This document shows positions 1 to 4,657 of a stretch of DNA of 5,039 nucleotides, piece after piece. The stretch comes from Candidatus Omnitrophota bacterium (GTDB lineage: Bacteria; Omnitrophota; Gorgyraeia; Zapsychrales; Fredricksoniimonadaceae). Positions within the stretch are counted from its first letter, which is position 1, and the number at the start of each line of letters is the position of its first letter. The stretch is from the NCBI GenBank assembly GCA_017987425.1, contig JAGNTT010000143.1:1-5039 (forward strand). Direction: 5' to 3'. A model generated the notes under the pieces. The model did not search any database. It was given only the letters and a program-made list of their open reading frames with translations, and had not been told where the DNA came from. The translations under genes and the position numbers were made by a program.

Positions 1-1
1 C

Positions 2-211
2 ATTCTGACGAACAAACAGCCCGAGCCGTCCGGTCTCGAGGGTCAGGCGGATGTGCGCATCATCGAAGCCATGTATGAGTCGGCAAAACAGGGAAGAACG
101 GTCAAGCTCAAGTCCTTCCATAAAAATCAGCGTCCGACGATGAAACAGGAGATCCGCCGACCGCAGGGCCGCAAGCCGCGTCTGGTGAATGCCGAGGCGC
201 CCAAAAAATAA
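2..211 (+). CDS. Gfo/Idh/MocA-family oxidoreductase, C-terminal fragment
   Basis: The gene runs in from upstream; only its last 69 codons are seen, ending at TAA 209-211. The fragment carries the typical C-terminal signature of Gfo/Idh/MocA NAD(P)-dependent oxidoreductases: Gly-Leu-Glu-Gly-Gln-Ala-Asp-Val-Arg-Ile-Ile-Glu-Ala at fragment residues 11-23, followed by a Tyr-Glu-Ser-Ala helix, a Gly-Arg turn and a closing Val-Lys-Leu strand (to residue 36). In this family that helix packs near the end of the alpha/beta substrate domain. Members oxidise or reduce sugars, inositols and related polyols in the cytoplasm. The N-terminal Rossmann fold and catalytic Lys are outside the window, so substrate and cofactor cannot be judged. 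After the domain there is a basic tail of about 30 residues rich in Lys, Arg, Pro and Gln, longer than the usual family end. The family call is firm and the specificity unknown. Confidence 0.85.
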   Translation: MLTNKQPEPSGLEGQADVRIIEAMYESAKQGRTVKLKSFHKNQRPTMKQEIRRPQGRKPRLVNAEAPKK

Positions 212-234
212 TTAAATTTTTTAAATTTTAATTT
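203..234. other. 32-nt A/T-only spacer with imperfect inverted repeat
   Basis: Every base from 203 to 234 is A or T, covering the last codons and stop of the oxidoreductase and the first part of the spacer. Runs of T and A on either side form an imperfect AT-only inverted repeat. It could act as an UP-element-like or bent stretch for the promoter of the next gene, or as a weak termination region; the sequence does not decide between these. It stands out against the mixed composition of the neighbouring genes. Confidence 0.5.
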
Positions 235-259
235 CATCTTCTCTTTATGTGCTTTTTCT

Positions 260-265
260 TATTAT
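260..265 (+). promoter_or_regulatory. possible -10 box for the disordered-protein gene
   Basis: TATTAT at 260-265 resembles a sigma-70 -10 hexamer. No convincing -35 hexamer sits 16-18 nt upstream, but the A/T-only block at 203-234 could substitute as an upstream element. Transcription would begin near 272, right at the ribosome-binding site, giving a leader of about 15 nt. This is a weak prediction. Confidence 0.25.
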
Positions 266-286
266 GTGTCTTGGGAGGGAAAAACT

Positions 287-1357
287 ATGGATAAAGAAAA
301 AGAAAAAGAAAACGAACCGGAAATTGTCATGCCCGATCAGCACGAAAAACCGACATTACCCAATCCAAAAGCTGCAAATCAAGGAGGACGTATGAATAAC
401 TCACAGAATTCCCAGAAGAAATCATCACAACGTCAAAATCAGTCCCAGCGTTCACGTCAGCACGAAGATTCGCCTTTCGGCAGTCAGCAGAGCAATTGGG
501 ACGAGGATCATGACCGTGACGAAGGCCGCACGCAGTTCGGCAACGGCAACCGCGGTCAGCGCAGTTCGCAGAATCAGGATAACTGGAATGAAGATCCCAA
601 CCGCCCACAGTCCCAGTCCGGCCGCGGCCGTCAGGACCCGGATTACAGAGGTCAGCAAGGCGGCTGGCAGCGGGGCGAAGAATTCATTTCTCCTTATTCC
701 AACAGGGAAAATTATTCCAATCAGGGAAATTACAACCAGGGAAACCGGAACCGGGATAATTATTTCGATGGGGGCAACGGCGGAAGCCAATACCGCGGCC
801 AGGATGAAAGAGGGGGATATTCTCCAGGCGAACGCGGTTCGCGCGCAAATCAGAATCAGGACGAAGATTATGACAATCGTGCCCAATACAATCGCAATCA
901 GGGACAGCGTTCCCGTCAGACCTATGATCAGGACCGGAACCTGAATTATAGAGGACAGCAGGGTTACGGCGTAAGTGAGCAGAACTACAGCAATCTGCAG
1001 GGCACCAGCCGGCAGCGTGAGCAGCGTCAGTTCGATGAAGAATCCGAATATGGCGGCGGAAGCCGACAGAGCCAAGGCCAGGGACGACGGGGTCATGAAT
1101 CGGATTATGAAACGCAAGAACACAACGATTGGGCACAGCCGCAATTTTCCCAGAACTGGCAGCGTGATGATGATCATGACAAATCATCCGGGCGAAGCCG
1201 CAGTGATGAAAACCGTGGTGAAGGGCGCAGTGAAAACTACGATGAACATCGCGGAGAAAGCCGCCAGCGTCAGCAGCAGCACAAAAGTTCAGGGGCAGGA
1301 TCAGCATCCCAATCCCAGAAAAGATCCACTTCTCATCGCTCTAAGAGCCACAAGTAA
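287..1357 (+). CDS. low-complexity Q/N/R/G/S/D-rich, probably intrinsically disordered protein
   Basis: This is a 356-residue protein starting at ATG 287, chosen because GGGAGGG at 273-279 lies 7 nt upstream; an in-frame GTG at 266 lacks such a site. Composition is extreme: Gln, Asn, Arg, Gly, Ser, Asp and Glu dominate, with no Cys, only three Leu, two Ile and two Val. No globular domain, membrane helix or signal peptide is visible. Residues 1-35 are Lys/Glu/Pro-rich and charged; the middle carries aromatic residues spaced among polar ones and three Tyr-Arg-Gly-Gln motifs (about 120, 169 and 221); the C-terminus is a basic Ser/Lys/Arg/His tail. This pattern is typical of disordered, prion-like or RGG-like proteins that bind RNA or phase-separate, but that role is inference. 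The frame is supported by the two ribosome-binding sites and by an unbroken reading over more than 1 kb. A second start at 392 would give 321 residues. I do not recognise a family. Confidence 0.8.
   Translation: MDKEKEKENEPEIVMPDQHEKPTLPNPKAANQGGRMNNSQNSQKKSSQRQNQSQRSRQHEDSPFGSQQSNWDEDHDRDEGRTQFGNGNRGQRSSQNQDNWNEDPNRPQSQSGRGRQDPDYRGQQGGWQRGEEFISPYSNRENYSNQGNYNQGNRNRDNYFDGGNGGSQYRGQDERGGYSPGERGSRANQNQDEDYDNRAQYNRNQGQRSRQTYDQDRNLNYRGQQGYGVSEQNYSNLQGTSRQREQRQFDEESEYGGGSRQSQGQGRRGHESDYETQEHNDWAQPQFSQNWQRDDDHDKSSGRSRSDENRGEGRSENYDEHRGESRQRQQQHKSSGAGSASQSQKRSTSHRSKSHK
381..394 (+). promoter_or_regulatory. internal ribosome-binding site and alternative in-frame start
   Basis: AAGGAGG at 381-387, a perfect Shine-Dalgarno sequence, is followed after 4 nt by ATG 392-394, in frame with the long gene at codon 36. 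The residues encoded upstream are charged and Pro-rich, unlike the Asn/Gln/Ser-rich body that begins here. Either the gene starts here, or both starts are used and two isoforms are made. Confidence 0.55.
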
Positions 1358-1378
1358 TCGGGCGATGTTTCAATAGAT

Positions 1379-1421
1379 CAGGCCCTCATGCGGCACACCG
1401 GGTGTGCTGCGTGAGGGCCTG
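1379..1421 (+). terminator. strong 21-bp hairpin after the disordered-protein gene, without U-tract
   Basis: The arms 1379-1399 and 1401-1421 pair along their full 21 nt around a central G; sterically the loop would be about 5 nt. Nineteen pairs are Watson-Crick and two are G-U wobbles (1392 with 1408, and 1389 with 1411). In minus-strand RNA the two wobbles become A-C mismatches, so the fold is best in + strand RNA. It begins 22 nt after the stop of the preceding gene. No T-run follows, so it is not a textbook intrinsic terminator; it may be a Rho-assisted terminator or a 3'-end stabiliser. Confidence 0.6.
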
Positions 1422-1499
1422 CTTGTGTGGGAAAGCCGGGCCCTTGCAGGCGCGCGGTAATTTCCAAAGGAAACAAAATGCGACTTTATATTCCTGTGT
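1422..1499. other. non-coding spacer with small inverted repeats
   Basis: No gene is supported here, although one frame stays open. GCCTGC (1417-1422) and GCAGGC (1446-1451) could pair and would compete with the larger hairpin just upstream. TTTCC-AAA-GGAAA at 1461-1473 is a perfect 5-bp inverted repeat centred about 45 nt upstream of the predicted transcription start of the next gene, which is a possible operator position. Confidence 0.35.
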
Positions 1500-1505
1500 T
1501 ATACT
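1497..1505 (+). promoter_or_regulatory. extended -10 promoter for the small membrane protein gene
   Basis: TG at 1497-1498, one spacer base and TATACT at 1500-1505 form a complete extended -10 element (TGnTATAnT-like). The -35 region around 1477-1482 matches poorly, which is tolerated by extended -10 promoters. The predicted start near 1512 leaves only about 7 nt before ATG 1519, so the message would be almost leaderless, in keeping with the missing Shine-Dalgarno sequence. Confidence 0.5.
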
Positions 1506-1518
1506 GAATTTCAATTGG

Positions 1519-1812
1519 ATGAATTCTTATCCGCTGACGATTATGAACTATTTCATCTGGTTTATATCCTGCATCGACCTGTATTTCGGCATCAATTGTC
1601 TTTTGAATGCCATGAACATTCTCCACAACAGCAAATATTCCCAGAGCGCGACAAAAGTTTTTGCCGCGCTCTTTTTATTGATGGGTATCGGCGGGTTTTA
1701 TTTCTCGATATTCAAACCAAGCCTGAAGCTGGCGCTTTCGGTCGCGCTTGGGCCCTGGCTGCTGGCGCTGGCCTTTGTGCTGATAACGATGATGACGAGC
1801 GATTATAAATAA
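1519..1812 (+). CDS. small integral membrane protein, three predicted helices
   Basis: This is a 97-residue protein if started at ATG 1519; ATG 1543, eight codons later, is an equally possible start (89 residues). Neither has a clear Shine-Dalgarno sequence. The frame is open further upstream to 1402, but that part runs through the hairpin and promoter region and is Cys/Arg-rich, so I exclude it. Three hydrophobic segments are visible, at about residues 9-33, 45-65 and 72-93, joined by short polar loops (Asn-Ser-Lys-Tyr-Ser-Gln and Lys-Pro-Ser). The C-terminus is a short polar Thr-Ser-Asp-Tyr-Lys tail. This indicates an inner-membrane protein without a recognisable catalytic motif. An overlapping + frame of similar length (TTG 1515 to 1808) gives a less protein-like sequence and is a shadow. 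Family unknown; the gene stands apart from the downstream cluster. Confidence 0.65.
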   Translation: MNSYPLTIMNYFIWFISCIDLYFGINCLLNAMNILHNSKYSQSATKVFAALFLLMGIGGFYFSIFKPSLKLALSVALGPWLLALAFVLITMMTSDYK

Positions 1813-1814
1813 GT

Positions 1815-1886
1815 ACCAGTGGTCGGTATCAGTGACCAGGATTTAAGGACTTAACTGGCCGCTGACACTGGGCACTGAGCACTCAT
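1815..1886. repeat. heptamer repeats and nested inverted repeats in the spacer
   Basis: Three tandem heptamers, CACTGGG, CACTGAG and CACTCAT, occupy 1866-1886. Two copies of the reverse-complement core CAGTG lie at 1817-1821 and 1830-1834, so the units face each other. Between them an interrupted stem can form: CAGTG 1830-1834 with CACTG 1866-1870, CCAG 1836-1839 with CTGG 1855-1858, and TTAAG 1843-1847 with CTTAA 1850-1854. There is no T-tract after it. It may be a dispersed short repeat, an operator or an RNA fold between the two flanking genes. Confidence 0.45.
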
Positions 1887-1889
1887 TCA

Positions 1890-2147
1890 ATGGGAAAGAT
1901 ATCATTCACAGGACGATGGCGGGAAGAGTTGGTCGCGACAAGCGATGAGGGTGTCCTGATCTTTGAATTTCCCGGGCATAAAGAAGTTTATATGCCGATG
2001 GCTGAATGCTGGAAAGACCAAGTGCCTGCGTGGGCAAAGGACAAATGGGAAGAGTATAAGACCGCATGCAGCGAGTGGTGCGCCAAAGAAAGGCTTAAGA
2101 TTTTCTTCGTCCATGATTCCTATGTGTCGGAAGAAAAACGCGCCTGA
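1890..2147 (+). CDS. hypothetical small cytoplasmic protein, Trp-rich
   Basis: This is an 85-residue protein with ATG 1890 and TGA 2145-2147. No clear Shine-Dalgarno sequence precedes the ATG, so translation may depend on the repeat-containing leader. The N-terminal half looks like alternating beta strands ending in a Phe-Glu-Phe-Pro-Gly turn and a Tyr-Met-Pro segment. The C-terminal half (about residues 41-68) looks helical, with regularly placed Trp (41, 48, 53, 63), Glu and Lys, and ends in an Ile-Phe-Phe-Val strand. There are three Cys (40, 60, 64) but no CxxC pair, no signal peptide and no membrane segment. The compact beta-alpha-beta outline suggests a real folded protein. I do not recognise the family and offer no function. 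It sits 32 nt before the next gene. Confidence 0.6.
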   Translation: MGKISFTGRWREELVATSDEGVLIFEFPGHKEVYMPMAECWKDQVPAWAKDKWEEYKTACSEWCAKERLKIFFVHDSYVSEEKRA

Positions 2148-2179
2148 ACAGAATATTATAAAAGTAACGGAGGTTTTCT

Positions 2180-2452
2180 ATGTTGTACTGGTATAAAATC
2201 ACGACGCAGGACGGGAGCAAAGAACCGTATACGTGGGTGGGATCATCCAACGAAACCATGGACGGCCTTGCGCAGAAAGCCGCCCGCGGTGAATACATTC
2301 ACATAAACGATCTTCTGTACCGCGACCGCGGGGAAATGAAGGAATGGTCTCACTGGGACAAGAGCCTGGAGCCGGAAATTTATCTCAATCCGGCTTTTAT
2401 CAACACGATCATGCGGTTTAAGGGCGATCCCCGGATCACCCCTGACCGATAA
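2180..2452 (+). CDS. hypothetical small protein, 90 residues
   Basis: The start ATG 2180 is set by GGAGG at 2169-2173 with a 6-nt spacer. The protein opens with a Leu-Tyr-Trp-Tyr-Lys-Ile-Thr strand, followed by a charged turn, a Tyr-Thr-Trp-Val strand, a helix around residues 25-36 (Thr-Met-Asp-Gly-Leu-Ala-Gln-Lys), an Ile-His-Ile-Asn-Asp-Leu-Leu-Tyr strand and a Trp-containing segment (56-59). It ends in a Pro-rich tail (Gly-Asp-Pro-Arg-Ile-Thr-Pro). This reads like a small mixed alpha/beta soluble protein, cytoplasmic because no signal is present. It is the first gene of a tightly spaced run; the next gene begins 26 nt after its stop, which suggests co-transcription. It shares Trp/Tyr-rich composition with the 85-residue gene before it, but I see no alignable repeat between them. 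Family and function unknown. Confidence 0.7.
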   Translation: MLYWYKITTQDGSKEPYTWVGSSNETMDGLAQKAARGEYIHINDLLYRDRGEMKEWSHWDKSLEPEIYLNPAFINTIMRFKGDPRITPDR

Positions 2453-2478
2453 GAAACTTTTAAGATTTTGGAGGCTGT

Positions 2479-3333
2479 ATGCGAAGTATGAATCCCTATC
2501 TGTTATTCAACGGCCAATGCCGTCAAGCGATGGAATTTTATAAAGAATGCCTGATTGGTGAGCTGTCCTTGGTTCCCTATGCGCAGATGCCCGGCGACGG
2601 CTGCAAGGATTTTCCCAAAGACACCCAGGAATGGATTATGCACGGGATACTGGTGACGCCTTCGGCGGTCCTGATGGCTTCTGACAGGCATCCGCAGTTC
2701 GGTGCGGTTGCCGCCGGGAACAACTTTATGGTCTGCATTAATTGCCAGAGCGTCGATGAGGCGGAAAAGCTTTTTCAATCTCTCGGCCGTGACGGCAAGA
2801 TTGAAATGCCGATCCAGGAAACATTTTTTTCCCCGCGTTTCGGGATGCTGACCGACCGTTTCGGCATCACATGGATGATCAATCTGGACAAAAAAATTTT
2901 TATTGAAGGCGGCAATCCCCAAAGTACGCCGGTCACTGTTGAGGCATTGGTCAAGGCGCCGGTGGCCAAGGTCTGGCAGTATTGGAGCGATCCCAAACAC
3001 ATCGTCAAATGGAATGCGGCCTCCGACGACTGGCATACGCCCCGGGCGGAGAGCGACTTAAGGACGGGGGGCAAGTTCAGCGCCCGCATGGAGGCCAGGG
3101 ACGGCAGCTTCGGTTTTGATTTCGGCGGGACCTATGACAGCGTCAAAATCAATGAAGAGATCGCCTATACTCTCGGTGATAACAGAAAAGTGAAGGTGGT
3201 CTTTATCGATCTCGGCGACCGGACAAAGATCCTGGAAACGTTTGAGGCCGAGGGCGAAAATTCCGTCGACATGCAGAAGGACGGCTGGCAGGCCATACTT
3301 AATAATTTCAAAAAATATACGGAAATGAACTAA
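2479..3333 (+). CDS. VOC (PhnB-like) and SRPBCC (AHSA1-like) domain fusion protein
   Basis: This is a 284-residue protein; ATG 2479 lies 4 nt after GGAGG 2470-2474, and a second ATG at 2488 is further from that site. Residues about 4-137 form a PhnB-like VOC (glyoxalase/bleomycin-resistance fold) domain: Pro-Tyr-Leu-Phe-Asn-Gly, Ala-Met-Glu-Phe-Tyr-Lys, a His-Gly-Ile-Leu strand (55-58), Met-Ala-Ser-Asp (66-69), Phe-Gly-Met-Leu-Thr-Asp-Arg-Phe-Gly-Ile-Thr-Trp-Met (121-133). Residues about 150-282 match the AHSA1-like SRPBCC (START-like) family: Val-Lys-Ala-Pro-Val-Ala-Lys-Val-Trp, Trp-Asn-Ala-Ala-Ser-Asp-Asp-Trp-His (178-186), Asp-Leu-Arg-Thr-Gly-Gly-Lys-Phe, and Gln-Lys-Asp-Gly-Trp-Gln near the end. 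Both are hydrophobic-cavity or metal-site folds and normally come as single-domain proteins of about 135-150 residues, so this is a fusion of two full domains. Ligand and reaction are unknown; binding or modifying a small hydrophobic molecule is inferred. It is cytoplasmic, with no signal peptide. Confidence 0.88.
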   Translation: MRSMNPYLLFNGQCRQAMEFYKECLIGELSLVPYAQMPGDGCKDFPKDTQEWIMHGILVTPSAVLMASDRHPQFGAVAAGNNFMVCINCQSVDEAEKLFQSLGRDGKIEMPIQETFFSPRFGMLTDRFGITWMINLDKKIFIEGGNPQSTPVTVEALVKAPVAKVWQYWSDPKHIVKWNAASDDWHTPRAESDLRTGGKFSARMEARDGSFGFDFGGTYDSVKINEEIAYTLGDNRKVKVVFIDLGDRTKILETFEAEGENSVDMQKDGWQAILNNFKKYTEMN

Positions 3334-3382
3334 GTGAGGTGTTGTTGATCAATTCTCCGGACACAGTGAAAAGGAAGCTGTG

Positions 3383-3577
3383 ATGGATGATGAAATGTTC
3401 GAAGGAACTCTTGTCTTAGAGAAGCTCGCGCGTATCGGACAGGTGGAGGAATTTTTCGCCGCCGTCGATGCGGAGGACTTGAAGAAAGCGTCCAGGCTTA
3501 TGAAGGCGGCCGGTATCGATGAACGGACGATCTCCATAACGCTTAGGAAAATAGCCGAAGCCGATGATGAGCATTAA
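3383..3577 (+). CDS. hypothetical small helical acidic protein, 64 residues
   Basis: ATG 3383 is preferred because AAGGA at 3371-3375 lies 7 nt upstream; the GTG directly before it would add one residue only. The protein is acidic and almost entirely helix-forming, with three or four amphipathic segments: about 9-19 (Leu-Val-Leu-Glu-Lys-Leu-Ala), 20-28 (Val-Glu-Glu-Phe-Phe-Ala-Ala-Val), 31-43 (Leu-Lys-Lys-Ala-Ser-Arg-Leu-Met-Lys) and 46-60 (Asp-Glu-Arg-Thr-Ile-Ser-Ile-Thr-Leu-Arg-Lys-Ile). A Gly-Ile-Asp turn separates the last two helices, a layout seen in small helical-bundle adaptor proteins. There is no Cys, Trp, signal peptide or DNA-binding motif that I can name. It lies 49 nt after the fusion gene and 19 nt before the secreted protein gene, so co-transcription is likely. 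Function unknown. Confidence 0.7.
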   Translation: MDDEMFEGTLVLEKLARIGQVEEFFAAVDAEDLKKASRLMKAAGIDERTISITLRKIAEADDEH

Positions 3578-3596
3578 ACCTGGGAGGAGAAGGCCT

Positions 3597-4070
3597 ATGA
3601 ACCGTCAACTGATGCTCGGATGTATGGTTTTTCTCGCAGCGTTCCTTTGCGGCGACATGCATGCGTATTGCAGGGGATCGAAAGGTTCCGTATCGCCGGG
3701 TTCAACGTTCTTTCTTGAATATCATCTGACACCGTCGACAAAACCGGGCATGGGAGGTCAGGGTACGACCGTCACTATTACGGATTTCCATGTGCATTTT
3801 GTGAAGGATTATCCGGCCGGCGAAGAGAAGAATAAAAGAATCCTCATTACCGAAGCGGACCGGCAGATGCTCATCGATTACATCGAGAACACGAGGCTGT
3901 TTTCTCTGGAAAGCAGTTATTCGAACGAAAATTGTTTTGACGGATCGGTCGAGTCGCTGAAGGTCCAGATCGGATCGACTAGCAAAGTTGTTTACATGTA
4001 CTGTACTTCCCAGGAAGCGGTGACGTCCATCAAGGACCTGGTGCTGCAGACAATCGGAATGGAATCTTAG
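3597..4070 (+). CDS. secreted protein with Sec signal peptide, function unknown
   Basis: This is a 157-residue precursor. ATG 3597 is chosen because GGGAGGAG at 3582-3589 sits 7 nt upstream and because it places a signal peptide at the very N-terminus; an earlier in-frame ATG at 3564 would overlap the previous gene. Residues 1-23 are a signal peptide (Arg at 3, hydrophobic core 5-18, likely cut after Ala23), so the protein goes to the periplasm or outside. Cys18 is not in a lipobox. The mature part has an N-terminal beta region (Phe-Phe-Leu-Glu-Tyr-His; Thr-Val-Thr-Ile-Thr-Asp-Phe-His-Val-His-Phe), a helix (about 85-98), then Leu-Phe-Ser-Leu and an Asn-Cys-Phe-Asp-Gly turn (112-116), two strands and a closing helix. 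Mature Cys25, Cys113 and Cys136 could allow one disulfide. The strand-helix-strand plan with a conserved-looking Asp-Gly turn recalls emfourin/DUF6438-like small exported proteins, but this resemblance is weak. It is 17 nt from the next gene. Confidence 0.75.
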   Translation: MNRQLMLGCMVFLAAFLCGDMHAYCRGSKGSVSPGSTFFLEYHLTPSTKPGMGGQGTTVTITDFHVHFVKDYPAGEEKNKRILITEADRQMLIDYIENTRLFSLESSYSNENCFDGSVESLKVQIGSTSKVVYMYCTSQEAVTSIKDLVLQTIGMES

Positions 4071-4087
4071 CCGGGAGAAAGTAACAC

Positions 4088-4657
4088 GTGTGGAAAAGTG
4101 TGAGATGCATCGCCGTTGTTCCGTTGCTGTTTGTGCTTTGCGGATGTTTGACCGCGGATGAGACTGTTCATAGGTTCGATTTTGCCACGGGCATGTATGT
4201 GGTCGAGTATCACGATATCCGTTCTCAAAAGGATCAAAGGCGGGACGTCGCCGACAAAGACTGGGTTTTGCTCAAGGAACAACTCCAAAGCACCGCTGAT
4301 TTCGGTCCCGGGATTGTTTTCAAATCCAAGAAATTGTTTCAGGATGACGATGTGCTCGCGGGCAAAGCCGTTTATCAGGTGCAATGCGTGACATGCTATG
4401 AGTCGAAAGTCGATCTGCTCAAGCATCTGTTTGTTGCGGGTGAGTGGGGCATCGTGGGCAATGAGATCGTCCTCTCGCTGGCGGCTGATGATCTTTCCGA
4501 GGCCAACGGAAAGTTGATTGAGCAGGAAGATTATAATCTTTATGCGTGGCCGCTGGATGCGGAGAAGTTTGAAGTGACTGTGATGGGTGACTTTGAAGAG
4601 AGCGAATCGCTTCTCGGAAAATATCTGGAAGAGGAAGGTTTAAAAGTTCAGCCATGA
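4088..4657 (+). CDS. outer-membrane-type lipoprotein with CxxC motif, function unknown
   Basis: This is a 189-residue precursor starting with GTG 4088; no ATG nearby gives a signal peptide, and GGGAG at 4073-4077 lies 10 nt upstream. Residues 1-20 form a lipoprotein signal: Lys3 and Arg6, a hydrophobic core, and the lipobox Leu17-Cys18-Gly19-Cys20. Lipid would attach to Cys20; Leu at +2 is not an inner-membrane retention residue, so the outer membrane is expected if the organism has one. The mature part contains a beta segment (Gly-Met-Tyr-Val-Val-Glu-Tyr-His-Asp-Ile), a Trp-Val-Leu-Leu-Lys-Glu helix and Cys100-Val-Thr-Cys103 directly after a Tyr-Gln-Val-Gln strand. That CxxC has no following His, so it is not a haem site; a disulfide or a metal site is possible. 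The C-terminal part is acidic (Asp-Phe-Glu-Glu-Ser-Glu-Ser). Its stop overlaps the next start by 4 nt, indicating translational coupling. I do not recognise the family. Confidence 0.78.
   Translation: MWKSVRCIAVVPLLFVLCGCLTADETVHRFDFATGMYVVEYHDIRSQKDQRRDVADKDWVLLKEQLQSTADFGPGIVFKSKKLFQDDDVLAGKAVYQVQCVTCYESKVDLLKHLFVAGEWGIVGNEIVLSLAADDLSEANGKLIEQEDYNLYAWPLDAEKFEVTVMGDFEESESLLGKYLEEEGLKVQP

Noticed and set aside
452..1177. A 241-codon minus-strand frame giving a very hydrophobic, membrane-like sequence rich in Ile, Leu and Val
   Set aside because: It is the mirror of the low-complexity + gene: reverse complements of Gln, Asn, Asp and Arg codons read as Leu, Ile, Val and Ala. No ribosome-binding site was seen, and the + frame has two.
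510..1376. Other + strand and minus-strand frames open across the disordered gene (for example 510-944, 684-1307 and 975-1376)
   Set aside because: The repetitive polar codon use keeps other frames open. Their products are irregular in composition and have no supporting start signals.
1402..1518. N-terminal extension of the small membrane protein back to 1402
   Set aside because: It would start inside the hairpin arm, cross the predicted promoter and add a Cys/Arg-rich stretch that does not look like protein; GTG 1402 has no ribosome-binding site.
2154..2159. TATTAT as a -10 box before the 90-residue protein gene
   Set aside because: No -35-like hexamer or TG extension is present at a suitable distance; A/T-rich leaders give such matches by chance, so a separate promoter is not claimed.
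2503..3036. Minus-strand frame of 177 codons across the VOC-SRPBCC gene
   Set aside because: The + strand product matches two known families along its full length, so the antisense frame is a shadow.
4097..4106. Haem-binding or cytochrome role for the lipoprotein because of its CxxC motif
   Set aside because: The motif lies at residues 100-103 of the protein (around 4385-4396) and is followed by Tyr, not His, so the CxxCH haem signature is absent.
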